This document shows, one piece after another, positions 24,781 through 37,100 of a stretch of DNA of 64,000 bases. This stretch comes from Branchiostoma floridae (Eukaryota > Chordata > Leptocardii > Amphioxiformes > Branchiostomatidae), in the NCBI RefSeq assembly GCF_000003815.2, contig NC_049985.1, positions 22,069,985-22,133,984 on the forward strand, in the 5' to 3' direction. A program made the position numbers and the translations under genes. Within the stretch, counting starts at the first letter, position 1, and every line of letters begins with the position of its first letter. Under the pieces are notes generated by a model. That model searched no databases. It was not told the DNA's origin and worked only from the letters and a program-made list of their open reading frames with translations.

Positions 24781-25577
24781 TATATTTCAGCCATACCATA
24801 GGTATGGTGAAATATATTGTATTCGTAATGTTTCTTTCTCCTGTCAAATCTTCGGAACACGGTATCTCCGTTGTTCCTGAACCGATTGACTTGAAATTTG
24901 GCACAAGGGTAGAGTGGGCCAATACCCCCAGGCGTTTTTTCATTTTTTTCATATCTGCCTTTAAAATGATTTTATTGAGATTTTTGTCAATTTTTATGTA
25001 TATTTTGGGCTCCTGTACCCTGGTATTACAGCCGAATGACATGAAATTTGGTACAAAGGTGCCCTGATCATATGCCCACCCAGATTTAATAATACTTTTG
25101 GCATATGGTACAACAAAATGCTTCATTTTGCAATTTTTGGCCATTTTTTGACAAAAAAAGCACATTTTTGCCTCCTGTACCCTCGTTTTACAACCGAATG
25201 ACCTGAAATTTGGTATAAAAGTGCCCTTCAATTATGTGCACATGAAATCAATAACAGTTTTTCCATACAGTACAACATAATGCTCAATATTGCGATTTTA
25301 TGGCCATTTTTTTTGACAAAAATTGGACATTTTTGGCTCCTGTTCCCTCGTTTTACAACCAAATGACCCGAAATTTGGTAAAGGGGTGCTCTAGATATTT
25401 ATTCAAATGACCCATTTATAATTTTTGGCATGGAACACTTTAAAATGATATATTTGGGAAATTTTTGGATCATTTTCCAATGGCCTAAGGGGTCAACGAC
25501 CTCAAGGCCTAGTGTTGCATGAGGGAGATGGCTGAAATATGCTGTATTTGCTCTCAAGCAAATGTCGGCCTTTCTAG
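24781..25577 (+). mobile_element. Helentron-like element with satellite core (single unit, spans left edge of copy A)
   Basis: The 5' end has a hairpin (ATATTTCAGCCATACC facing GGTATGGTGAAATAT, 24782-24815). The core is four diverged monomers of about 150-165 bp, each with TGAAATTTGG (24893, 25043, 25205, 25370). The 3' end has ATGGCTGAAATAT, the inverted match of the 5' motif. It is followed by a perfect 7-bp stem ATTTGCT/AGCAAAT (25546-25563), 10 bases, and CTAG (25574-25577) before T. A hairpin shortly before CTRR is the Helitron 3' signature; short inverted termini and satellite cores are known from Helentron-associated elements. No Rep/helicase frame is visible. Confidence 0.65.
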
Positions 25578-25774
25578 TTAAGGATTGAAATTATGGTTAG
25601 TACTTTTTTGAAGCCTTGTTTCGATGTATTTCAACATGCTTTCCCATGGACAGGTCTAACTGTGGTATATCTGCCCATTAGCCTAAACTGCCTCCCTTTG
25701 AAGTACCATTATAAGCATGTAAATTGTAAATCCTGTAGAGGAAACCCTGATGCCCTTGGGGATGTCCCAGCTTA

Positions 25775-27326
25775 GGGACCGTACGGCGTTTAGTGAGGGG
25801 GGAGGGCCAGTCGCCAGAGGGTCGGGTCAAAAAATTTTTGCTAGGCCCTCCCCCCAGGTAAAATTTTTTTTGCTAGGCCCTCCCCCTGGCAAAATATTTT
25901 TTTGCTAGGCCCTCCCCCCTCCTATCAACTTTGAAAAAATATTCAAGACGCCAATAAAACATGCGCTCCCATTTGGAAATGTGCTTTGCGTCCTACTTTT
26001 TCATGATTTTCATCGCAAAGCAGATCTCTCGGCCCTAGTAAAAAAAGGAAAACAGAATGGCTCAAACTATTTGCTTAATAATAGAGGGATAAATATCTGC
26101 TTCATGGAGGCATAAACATTTGCATTATAGCAGCTATTTCATTGTTTTGATATCAAAAGAACACCTAAAAAGCATTTGTACCTGGATTTCTAGTAGATTT
26201 GCGCCATGAAGCGGCGCGTGCCCCGCCCCTTAGTTTACGTATTGCAAGCTCTCGGGCCGCCCGGAGCGGCTTGACGGAAACCATTTTCAATGTACATGTA
26301 CATATAACGTTACATTGTATTTTTAAACTTTTTCCTGGTTCCTGTGGTGGTAATAACTTACGGTAAATCGGGGAAAAATGAAAACCAAAACGACAACACG
26401 ATTCGACTAACCAAAACTGTAGTGGGGAGGGGGGCGCCGACGCATGGCGCTGATTTTCCCACGGCGGGGTAGACCGATCTCTCTAGCCGCCGGCGGGCGC
26501 GAGAACGCAGACTTGCCGGAGATCTTTTAAAAATGCCACGCTTTTTTGTCACGATTTCGTGCATTGCTTTTTTATGGGAAAAATTTCTGGTTAAATGACA
26601 TTTCTATGAAAAAAAGAATACGAGGGTTTCAAGTTTTTGAGAACGACGTTTTGAACACCATGTCTGGCGCCAAAGGCACGAAGAATCGCAAGGTAGGTCC
26701 GGGGAAATTTTGAAATCTTGACCCTCTTAAAAGCTATTTCCTGCAGTTTGAGGGAAATATTTTGCTGGCAAACAAAGCTAACTTTAATGGCATTTCAATT
26801 TAGAAATACAAAATTAAATCCCCCCCGAACACATTATCACGATGTCGGCCACCAAAGGCGCGATGCCGGTCACATCAAAAGAGATCCAGGGAAATTTGCA
26901 AATCTTTACCCTCGAGCTCTGAAACGCAATTTCTTACATTTTGAGGGCAATAGGACAGGGGTAATTTTTGCTGGCAGACTAATCTAGAGTTTCTGATAAC
27001 ATTTCTGTAAGTGAAAAAGGTTTTCGAGGGCGATGCATAAGCCCCGCCCCCTCCCCTTTCGCATTTTCACTGTGTCCCGAGCGCCAACCTTGGGCGATCC
27101 CTTGCGGAGGTCCAGAAAAATTTTGAAATCCTGACCCTCTGAAACGCTGTTTCTTGGATTTTAAGGGACAAATTTTGCTGGTAGACCAAGCTATTTTTTT
27201 TTGCTTGGCCCTCCCCCCAAGTCAAATTTTTTTTGCTGGGCCCTCCCCCTGGCAAAATATTTTTTTGCTAGGCCCTCCCCCCCCTGGCGACCGGCCCTCC
27301 CCCCTCGCTAAATGCTGTACGGTCCC
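25775..27326. mobile_element. Non-autonomous PIF/Harbinger-type element, 1552 bp
   Basis: Ends are inverted: GGGACCGTACGGCGTTTAG on the left and, on the other strand of the right end, GGGACCGTACAGCATTTAG, with similarity continuing for about 43 bp through the GAGGGGGGAGGGCC block to CGCCAG. A TTA duplication flanks it (25772-25774 and 27327-27329). Copy B at 38491-38493 has a single TTA and no insert, an intact empty site. TWA target duplication and GGG-type ends are typical of PIF/Harbinger. Subterminal direct repeats of GCTAGGCCCTCCCCC separated by poly-T occur inside both ends. No transposase frame is visible, so it would need a partner element. Confidence 0.88.
26640..27195. repeat. Three diverged tandem copies of a module inside the Harbinger-type element
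   Basis: Blocks starting near 26706, 26889 and 27115 each read roughly GAAATTTTGAAAT, GACCCTCTGAAA, GCTATTTCCTGCA, TTTGAGGG, ATTTTGCTGG. Each is preceded by a GCGCCAAAGGC-like and GGTCC-containing segment. The same module occurs in inverse orientation in the transposons at 18586-19773 and 29311-29663. Confidence 0.75.
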
Positions 27327-29310
27327 TTACGGCTACTCCTCACATGTGAGATTATGTTGTTAAAGGTTGCACATCTGTTGTGAAGTACATGTTGTCAACT
27401 TGGCAACATGTTCTTTGTGATTGGTCAACAGATGTTTCCTATTGTCACTTGAAAGCAAAGTGCTGTGGACCATAGAGAATTAAGGGCAGGCTTGGGTTTA
27501 GTAGATTTACATTTTGGAACAACTTTACCAGTGTGGAAGTGGATGGGGTATCCATTAAAACGCTTTTTTCCTTAACGTTTATTATTTTCCTGCAGATAAG
27601 TGGTGTTGGGTAATAGTTCTCCAACATTGTATGAATGATGACTTTGGTAAACATGTCTTTTCCTAAATTCTTTGAATAAATTTGACAAGAAATGTAAATG
27701 TTTGGAGCATCGGACTAACATATTTCTGTGTTCTTCAAAGGCTCAGAGTACAAGAGTAGAATTTAAAGATAGCTACATTGTTTACAAGTTACTGCAGCTG
27801 CAAATCGATTTCATCAAAGCTATGATAGCACCAGGGCCCATCCTTTCATCCTTGAACAGAAAATTTGCATGCTGGGCCCCAAATATTTTGCCCTGTCTAT
27901 TGAAAAAATCTGAACTCCATGACATGAAATCAATTAAAAAGTAACCTTAGAATGATAGATTTAACAATGAAGATTAATGACATGGGCTCCCAAGAATTAG
28001 TGGTACGAAAAAAATTAAAGCTGGCGCCAGCCTTGGACAGTATTAAGTTAATTTCAGTCACATGAAGCATATTTAATGTTGCACCTGTGTGACCTAGAAT
28101 CTAAGCTTCTTTAGAGATTACAGCTAAGCCTTCCTGTTAAATCTCCTTTCAAAGGGTCAGACTCTGTTTCCTAGCTTATGCCACAGTACAGTGGAATTAT
28201 CTTCCCTAAGATCAGCTATTTCCAGCCTGGCCCTTAGTTGACCTATTTATGACAATTTTCATTATACTGTAAATTTGTTTTCTTTTGCAGTATTGTTATT
28301 TGCGGTAGGATGGAAAACAAGCTTTTTTCTCTGTTTTTAACTTGCATTTGAAAAAATTTTGTAGTATAGTAAGAATTCTATACTCGCTGTGTCATGAATT
28401 GGATGCAGATAGGTCACTGCAAAAAATGCAAAAGAAAAACACACCGAAAGTTTCAAACTTTACAGTGTCTTTTTGGCGTGCAGCTATGGAAATTCATTAA
28501 GCTCTCACTGTTGTTAAGACCTTCTACTATAGTTACCACCACATAAAGACATTGTCCCTTTAGAAATAAAAAGGCGATGATTGTTCCCATGTATTTTGTG
28601 GAATTATATACAGCCCATAAGTTTATTTGTCCAATAAGGTCATGCATTTGGGTGTCAAGGAGGTCTATGAACTTTGTGCAGAAATGTATGCACAGAAATG
28701 CCACCAATGTTTGGCACGGCCCAATTGAATCATGCACATAGAATACTTCCCATGCAAATATCTGACAAAGCTTAATTTGTTTTTGGATATCATAAACATG
28801 GATTCATGGAAACAACACATTGGTTTTATCCTGTGACCTGCTGTTTATGTCTGCTTAATTTTGCTGCCAAATATAACATAAGTGGCAAGAGAGCTTAAGT
28901 CATAAGTTGGTTGTTTTTTCCTTTTTGAGATTACAAAAATTCCACATACAATGTAGAGCTAAGAGGGTATAGGAAATATAGTTTTTACCCTCTGCTATAT
29001 TATGTTGATGATAAAATCACAATGGATTTCATGTATAGAATACCAGAAAGTACTGTAGATTTTGAAGGGTATGCAGTAGATTATTTTTGTAGTTTTCATA
29101 GTGTCTCTCTACACCACAAGTTTGCAACATCTTGAATATAAATTTATGTTTCCAGTGAGTACATCACTACAAATGTTTCTTTATGTAAAGCTAAAACATC
29201 CTCTAGTCTCCTACTGCGAAATAAAGTCACAGCAAAAAGAAATGACTTTACAGTATTACACTTGTTGTATATCCTTATGTAGATTACCCCCACAACCTCT
29301 CCATACTGTA

Positions 29311-29663
29311 CAGGGGTGTAGCCAGTGCCTGTCCTTCCGTCCTTTGACGGAATTTAGCAGCTAGGGACGGAAATAATTTTGGCCAATTCTGTCTTCTGTG
29401 ATGGACAAAAAAATTATGTTAAGTCAGTAAAGATATAGAACACTGTCTCCCTTGTGTAATTTTTCACCAAAACAGATTAACAGCTTAGTATACCAGCAAA
29501 ATCTACACCTCAAAATGCAGGAAATAGCATTTCAGAGGGTCTAGATTTCAAAATTTTCCAGGGGAGCATGTCCCCGGACCCCCCTTAGGAACATTGTGTC
29601 TTCAGTATTGATAGGATTCAAAATCACGGGACAGAAAATGATTTCAGGCTGGCTACAACCCTG
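29311..29663. mobile_element. Non-autonomous hAT-type element, 353 bp, copy A
   Basis: Inverted ends CAGGGGTGTAGCCAG and CTGGCTACAACCCTG (one mismatch) with a perfect 8-bp target duplication ATACTGTA at 29303-29310 and 29664-29671. An 8-bp duplication and CAGGG ends are hAT hallmarks. It is too short for a transposase. Its left arm contains cttccgtcctttgacgg and its right arm carries the module shared with 18586-19773 and, inverted, with the Harbinger-type element. Confidence 0.9.
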
Positions 29664-30467
29664 ATACTGTATGTAACAGGTGCAATGTTGAATAGGACCC
29701 CCTGCCTGGGGCTTGCGGTGTTATGTTCAAAGGAACAACATTTATGTAATGATTTATGGTAGTATGGGGCACATTTGGGGCAAGCCAATCAAAATTTGAT
29801 AGGACCAACATCGTTTATCAAGTAGCTAGCACATAGAGCCCAGCTTGTCATCTGTTGATAGATTGTCCTTAATTATATATTAATAGTTTTGGTAAGATGG
29901 TGTCATATTACCATTAACTGCTTCAGTACCTTTTTAAAGTACAGTCATTAGGTCGCTGAGTGGGAGAAGAATTACGGATGTAACAACATAGGTGTTAATT
30001 TTTTTTTCTTTGATAGGAAAAAATATTGTTTTAGGTGGTGTGTTCTTGTATTTTGTCTTCTTCTGTCAGGAGCCAATCAGAGGTTAGAGCTGCCTTGAAC
30101 CAATCAACACTTAGAACTGCATGAGCATATTAGCTGTCTAAATAAATATGAAGGACTACAGGTTTGCACTCTAAGCAGACGTTGGGGACAAAAATCATAA
30201 CATTTTCTGATTTGCTGTTCTCTCTGACTTAACAATTCAGGTAGGAATAAATTATCAGATCAAGATTAATAACTATTTCTACCACATTTGACCTGTGCTT
30301 CCTGCCTCCTCAAGTCTGACCTTTGGAGGCATCTTCCCGCTCTCTTTCTGACCGTGCATTCAAATAAGTAGGAAGACATACCAACCCCACAGATACACAC
30401 AGAGAAATCATAGATGCTGTACTTATACACAGTCAAGAAACAGCAGCATTACGATTTTCTACCCCGA

Positions 30468-30676
30468 TACTATAAATGCAGAAATGTTTGCGGTGGTTTT
30501 ATGTTTGCGGTTTTCACGGTGACCACTTCACGAACTTAAAACCACCGTTAACATTTTTCCATTATAGTATGAGACTGCAGTCAATAGCGCTAACGCAAAC
30601 TTGAAACCACCTTGAACACTCCATTTTCCCGCTACCGCGAAAGTAAATCCCAGCGAACTTAAATGCATTTACAGTA
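30468..30676. mobile_element. MITE family 1, copy A
   Basis: Left tactataaatgcagaaatg, right aatgcatttacagta; interior ggtggttttatgtttgcgg and aaaccaccgtt blocks. Confidence 0.78.
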
Positions 30677-30934
30677 ATTTGCATGGAGAATACAGTTACT
30701 AACACCTCACAAACCAAAAGCCGCCAAGAGAATGACAACAGCGAAGCACTTGACATCTGTGCATATCTGTCACCAACAGGCGGGCTTCTCTCAGCTGTTG
30801 ACTCCCTCCACTCTCTGAAGGTCACACTAATGTTGAAGGTCACACTAATGTTGTGGTTATGCAAGTCCATATTGTAATCCAACTCCCTCCAGAGAAATCA
30901 TCATGTCCTTAGCGGCTCAATTTGAGTTGAAGCT

Positions 30935-31302
30935 ATTCTGTTATGAAAACAATTTTGAAGGAGTCTGGTATCATTGCCCTGTGAGTGCCAAGAAACAACC
31001 AAAATTGATATAAGTTTATCATCTATTGGATCATCTGTGCTGATGTTAGAAACATGAATAGTTATTGTATAGATTGGTATTAAAATATCATCTTTAATAG
31101 CAGTCTTTGCATTGAATTCTATTATGAAAACAATTTAAAGGAGTCTGGTATCATTGCCCTGTGAGTGTCAAGAAACAACCAAAATTAATATGCGCATAAG
31201 ATATCATCCATAGGATTGTTTGTGCTGATGTTAGAAACATGAATAGTCATTGTAGAGATTGGTTTTAAAATATCATCTTAAATAACAGTCTTTGTATTGA
31301 AA
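30935..31302. repeat. Two-unit tandem repeat of about 181-187 bp, copy A
   Basis: Unit starts ATTCTGTTATGAAAAC (30935) and ATTCTATTATGAAAAC (31116). Both contain ggagtctggtatcattgccc and gttagaaacatgaatagt. They are diverged, so the repeat is old; it also exists in copy B. Confidence 0.85.
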
Positions 31303-31944
31303 GATTGTATTTTTGCTTTTTACAGGATATTTCAGTATATTCTGTATCAAAAAATGCGAATAAACCTCTGTGGAAAAATCAAAGAAGAAATCATGCCTGC
31401 AATACTTGTTATACATGCAAGACATGTCGGCAAAGCAAGTCTGCAATACATGATGCAGACAATAGGACTGGTGCGTTTTGATAAATTGGAATCATTAGAC
31501 CATTTTCCCCATATAGTGTATGCTCTATCCATCATCTAATTCATTTTGTCTGCTTGGCTGCCTAAAGAGAAAGACCCTGAAATATAGCCTTATACCGTTG
31601 TATATCATAAGGAATGAATATTAGGCCTCACTCACTAACTATTAGGCCTATAGGAAAAAGATGTTGCATTTCTGCTCACTCAAGCAAAATACCTGTGACA
31701 TGCTGCTTTGAAATTAAATGCGACAATATCTCTTGCAGAATCGAGCAGTGCGTTTGACTGTATTACTCGCTCACTCTGTATGCTAATAGTATAATACCAA
31801 ATTTCATACTCAAGGTATAAATCCCATCTAAACTTCCAACTAATTGGCCAAGCAATCAAGGAACTGCTTGAAGTACATGTAGCATACCTTTGCCATAAAG
31901 GTTATATTTTCTGCTGCACTCATGTGTACGTGTCTGTGTGTGTG

Positions 31945-32401
31945 CAGGGATCGAAATCCTTTTTTTTTGCTACATGCAAAATTGCAAGTTGGCAAAAATT
32001 TTACGTGCAATTTGAAAAATTTACATGCAAAATACTGCAATGTTCTAGCCAGCATCTATCATTCCGTCCTTTGGCGGAATTTTGCTGCTCAGGACAGATA
32101 AGAATTTTGCCCATTCTGTCACTTTTGGCGGACAGAAATCGGCACATGAAAATATAGACAGAACTTGAAATTTTGGAAAGATATCCACATAATCAGCATG
32201 TAAGTTTGCAGCAAAGCCGAATTTGATTATTTATAACACCTACTGACGACCAAAGACAAACAAAGGCACCATGGCCTTAGTATTTTTTACTATAGGCCAG
32301 GTATTTTCAACATGCAAGATTGCAAGTTCAGAATATTTTTACGTGCAAATCTCAAAAATTATGTGCAAATTGCAAGATAAATATGTATATTTCGACCCCT
32401 G
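31945..32401. mobile_element. TIR element with CAGGG(A/G)TCGAAAT ends, copy A
   Basis: CAGGGATCGAAAT at the left and ATTTCGACCCCTG at the right are inverted with one mismatch. Both arms carry matching internal segments (acatgcaaaattgcaagtt / acatgcaagattgcaagtt). The middle (32048-32150) holds a fragment related to the left arm of the 353-bp hAT-type element (ttccgtcctttggcgg). The target duplication is obscured by a TG-rich flank. Confidence 0.6.
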
Positions 32402-32958
32402 GTGTGTCTGTGACTACAATTTCGATGAGTACAAAATCTCTAGAATACCTCTGTGGATTGTATTAATACTTGGTATATTGTTAGGTCTTGAGGAGATCTC
32501 GGATTGATCAGACTTTGGTCCCCCTAGTGGCTTGTAATGGCACTGCAGTCGAACGTCCAGTTTTGATATCCCATTTTACCATGATTCATCTAACACTTAG
32601 TTCTGTAATATATATACAGTACCAGAGTGTATGTCTGCCCTATGCGCACGAACCCTGGACGTATTACTGTGTTAATGACACATTCATCAACAGTACCGTC
32701 TATAGAGATATTGCTGGCAAATTGTCATTCTGCTAGCGTTGCCAAGGATAACGTTACCTCTCGGAGCATGCACTCTTAATATGTGGCTAAACCATCCTTA
32801 CTTAATTGCCTGACATTTACAATCCCTCTGAATGGCACTTTAGGTACATAGTTGGAAACTGATACTTTCAAAGAGATGAGAGTTTAAAAATTTATATGAT
32901 ATGCACATGACACGTCTTTCAATTGACAACGCTAACCATCATTAAATATGATGGAATA

Positions 32959-33135
32959 TAATCTCCAAGCATATCCTACGGTAGCATAAGATAGTATCAA
33001 AAGCTGGCAGAGGAGTGTGTTTGGCTACCGGGGCCTACTCTTGGTCTACATGGCAAATGTATACCTCTTGGCTGACTACACTCCTTGGCCAGTTTGGTAC
33101 TATCTTATGCCATTGTAGGATCTGCTTGGAGATTA
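32959..33135. mobile_element. Palindromic MITE, copy A
   Basis: TAATCTCCAAGC, CATAAGATAGTA on the left mirrors TACTATCTTATG, GCTTGGAGATTA on the right; about 177 bp with long imperfect inverted arms and no frame. Confidence 0.8.
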
Positions 33136-33139
33136 GATG

Positions 33140-34052
33140 CCTGTCAGAAAATTGTATGGGAGAGAGAAAATCTGCATAGTTTTTGTTTTTATAAAGGATA
33201 TCGGATGGCATAACCAAAGAAATGAATTCAGAAAAAAAATTAATCTACATCCTAGAGGCTTCTCCTATATGCATAATCTCTGCTATACTGATGTGCCATT
33301 TGATTGCCTAGATGTTGTTTGCAGCAAATTTGGGCAATACAATCTTCAGGACAGAAGCTATCCTGTCCCAGGTCATTGGTGCTTGACATAGAATGATATT
33401 AGCACCTAGACACACCTTCTTGTCCTTGGTTGTACAACGCTAGAATATTAAAGACCAAGGTACAGTGGAACACGACGATGCTGCAAATCTTGAAACCTCC
33501 ACAGTGGTTTATTTTTACGGGTTTCTGAAGTGACCCTGCTATCGTTAATTCATAGCCTTGTTGCCAGACTGTTTCCAGGGCCTACACAGGGCCAGCTCTT
33601 TGGCTTTATGTAGTCTCCAGTAAGACATGTCAGCTGGATAATTTGGGGACAAATAAGTTACTGTGGGTTTTCAGTCAGTCTTATGCAGTCTATTGAGCTA
33701 GCACTCACGGCCGGTCAGGTCACTCCTAGGCCTATTAATTCATACTAGGCTTTTATTCCTAACTTGGCCAAATTCCCCTATTACTATTTGTCCAGGCAGG
33801 TGTCAGGTAGAGAGGCTAACAAGGAGATTATACAACAACCTCCCCTGAGTTAGACCCTGAGACACGGCATCATAGATATTGTAGAGAGGGTGCAAACTTT
33901 GGTAGTGGGGCAATCATGTGGCTTTCCCAGTCAAAGAACTTATCATCTAGCATGGTGGGTATGGCATCCAAGCTTGCAAAATTCATGACAATTATAGTAC
34001 TGTAATACAGAATTGTATCTGTATCTGTATCTACATGTAAATAACGTTAACA
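33140..34052. other. Right part of copy A, non-coding
   Basis: No gene recognised; same content as 44304-45217 in copy B. Confidence 0.55.
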
Positions 34053-34152
34053 NNNNNNNNNNNNNNNNNNNNNNNNNNNNNNNNNNNNNNNNNNNNNNNN
34101 NNNNNNNNNNNNNNNNNNNNNNNNNNNNNNNNNNNNNNNNNNNNNNNNNNNN
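34053..34152. other. Assembly gap of exactly 100 N
   Basis: A run of exactly 100 N, the usual placeholder for a gap of unknown size. It falls precisely where copy A of the large duplication stops, inside sequence that copy B reads through. Confidence 0.99.
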
Positions 34153-37100
34153 TTGGGATTTTTTCAGGATGAAGATGGATTGCAATATGCTGTATTTGCT
34201 CCTAAGCAAATGTCGGCCTTTCTAGTTTTTGCTGAGTTTCTTCTTCTCCTGTCAAAATCTTCAAGTTGATTCAACTTTTTCATTTTTGGGCCAAATGAGC
34301 TGAAATTTGGCAGGGTGGTAGAAATAGCAAATACCCCCAGGTGTTTTTTTCACTTTTTTGATAGAGGCCTTAGAATTTATGATATTTAGGGTTTTTGGTC
34401 ATTTTTAGACAAAATATGTATATTTTGGGCCCCTGTGCCCTGGTATTACAAGCTAATGACCTGAAGTTTGGTACAGAGGTGCATTGGACATATGAGCACA
34501 GAAAACCGTCAACACTTTCTTTATAGATCACTTCAAAAATTAGTTATTTTAGGGTTTTTGGCCATTTTTGACTAAAAATGTATATTTTTGGCTCCTGTGC
34601 CCTTGTATTAAAACCAAATGACCTGAAATTTGGTACATAGGTGCGTTTGACATATGACCACAGAACCCCATCAACGCTTTATTCATTGTTTACTCCAAAA
34701 ATTAGTTATTTTAGGGTTTTTGGCCATTTTTGACTAAAAATGTATATTTTTTGCTCCTGTGCCCTGGTAAAGAAACCAAGTGACCTGAAATTTGGTACAG
34801 AGGTGCATTGAACATATGCTCACAGGAGCCCATTGACACTTTCTTCATAGATCACTTCCTAGATGAGTTATTTTAGGGTTTTTGGCCATTTTTGACTAAA
34901 AATGTATATTTTTGGCTTCTATGCCCTTGTATGTAAACCAAATGACCTGAAATTTGGTACAAAGGTAAATTGGACATATGACAACAGGACTCCATCAACA
35001 CTTTCTTCAGAGAGCACTTATAAAATGGGTTATTTTGGGATTTTTAGCCATTTTTAACTTAAAAAATGAATATTTTTGGCCCCTATGCCCTTATATTGAA
35101 ACCAAATGACCTAAAATTCGGCATGAAGGTGTGAAGGACAAGTGCCCACAGTACTTCATTTTCCCTTTGATCAAACATTTCTTCAAATTGTTGAATTTTG
35201 GGATTTTTTCCAGGATGAAGATGGATTGCAATATGCTGTATTTGCTCCTAAGCAAATGTCGGCCTTTCTAGTTATATTGCAATCCATACATAGTATGGGA
35301 TTGCAATATATTGCTTTTCCTTTGTTTCTTCTCCTCCTGTCAAAATCTTCAAGTCGATTCAACTTTTTCACTTTTGGGGCAAATGAGCTGAAATTTGGCA
35401 TGGAGGTAGGGATAGCAAATACCCCCAGGTGTTTTTTTCACTTTTTTGATAGAGGCCTTAGAAATTTTGATATTTAGGGTTTTTGGTCATTTTTAGACAA
35501 AATATATATATTTTGGGCCCCTGTGCCCTGGTATTAAACCATAATGACCTGAAATTTGGTACAGAGGTGCATTGGACATATCAGCACAGAAAACCATCAA
35601 CGCTTTCTTCATAGATCACTTTAAAAATGAGTTATTTTAGGGTTTTGGCCATTTTTGACTAAAAATGTCTATTTTTGGCTCATATGCCCTTGTATGTAGG
35701 CTAAATGAACTGAAATTTGGTATATAGGTGCATTGGATATATGAGCACAGGGCTCCAACAACACTTTATTCATAGATCACTTCAAAAATGAGTTATTTTG
35801 GGGTTTTCGGCCATTTTTGACAAAAAATGTATATTTTTGGCTCCTTTACCCTTATATGAAAACCTAATGACCTGAAATTTGGTACATAGGTGCATTGGAC
35901 ATATGAGCACAGGGTCCAATCAACACTTTCTTTATAGATCCCTTTAAAAATGAGTTATTTTGGTTTTTTGGCTATTTTTGACAAAAAATGTATACTTTTG
36001 GCTCCTATACCCTTGTATGAAAACCTAATGACCTGAAATTCGGCATGAAAGTGTGTCTGGCAAGTGCCCACAGTACTTCATTTTCACTTTGGGCATACAA
36101 TACTTTAAATTGTTGAATTTTGGGATTTTTTGCCATTTACGGACTAAAAATGTTAAGTTTTGGCTCCTGTACCTATGTATGAAAACCAAATGGTCTGAAA
36201 TTTGGTATGAAGGTACCTACGTTATGTGAAGCCACAGGGCTCTATTCACACCTATGGTGTACATCAATCAAAAATTGTTAAATTTGGGATTGGCATGCAT
36301 ATGAAGATGGATTGCAATATGCTGTATTTGCTCCCAAGCAAATGTTGGCCTTTCTAGTTATATTGCAATCCATACTACAGTATGGGATTGCAATATATTG
36401 CTTTTCCTTTGTTTCTTCTTCTCCTGTCAAAATCTTCTAATCGATTCAACTTTTTCATTTTTGGGCCAAATGAGCTAATATTTGGCATGGAGGTAGGGAT
36501 AGCAAATACCCTCAGGTGTTTTTTTCACTTTTTTGATAGAGGCCTTAGAAATTTTGATATTTAGGGTTTTTGGTCATTTTTAGACAAAATATATATATTT
36601 TGGGCCCCTGTGCCCTGGTATTACACCCTAATGACCTGAAATTTGGTACAGAGGTGCATTGGACATATGAGTACAGGAACTCATCAACACTTTCTTCATA
36701 GACCACTTCAAAAATTATTTATTTGGGGGTTTTTGGCCATTTTTGACTAAAAATGTCTATTTTTGGCTCCTATGCCCTTGTATGAAGGCTAAATGACCTG
36801 GAATTTGGTATATAGGTGCATTGGATATATGAGCACAGGGTCCCATCAACACTTTCTTCATAGATCACTTAAAAATGAGTTATTTTGTTTTTTTCGGCCA
36901 TTTTTGACAAAAAATGTATATTCTTGGCTCCTATGCCCTTGTATGAAAACCTAACAACCTGAGATTCGGCATGAAAGTGTGTCTGGCAAGTGCCCACAGT
37001 ACTTCATTTTCACTTTGGGCATACATTACTTTAAATTGTTGAATTTTGGGATTTTTTGCCATTTATGGACTAAAAATGTTAAGTTTTGGCTCCTGTACCT

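Larger units (their letters stand above)
24819..34052. repeat. Large duplication, copy A (interrupted by a 1552-bp insertion, truncated at the N gap)
   Basis: From 24819 to the N run this sequence matches 37537-45217 almost base for base. I noted about 16 single-base or 1-bp indel differences over about 7.68 kb (for example at 25123, 27480, 28308, 32385, 33784), roughly 0.2%. The one large difference is the insertion at 25775-27326. The copy ends at ataacgttaaca immediately before the Ns, whereas copy B runs on. No coding gene is recognisable inside. Confidence 0.95.

Noticed and set aside
24740-25231. 163-codon frame on the - strand with repeated FIPNFRSFGCKTRVQE-like words
   Set aside because: The repetition reflects the 162-bp satellite monomers; the same frame appears in copy B for the same reason.
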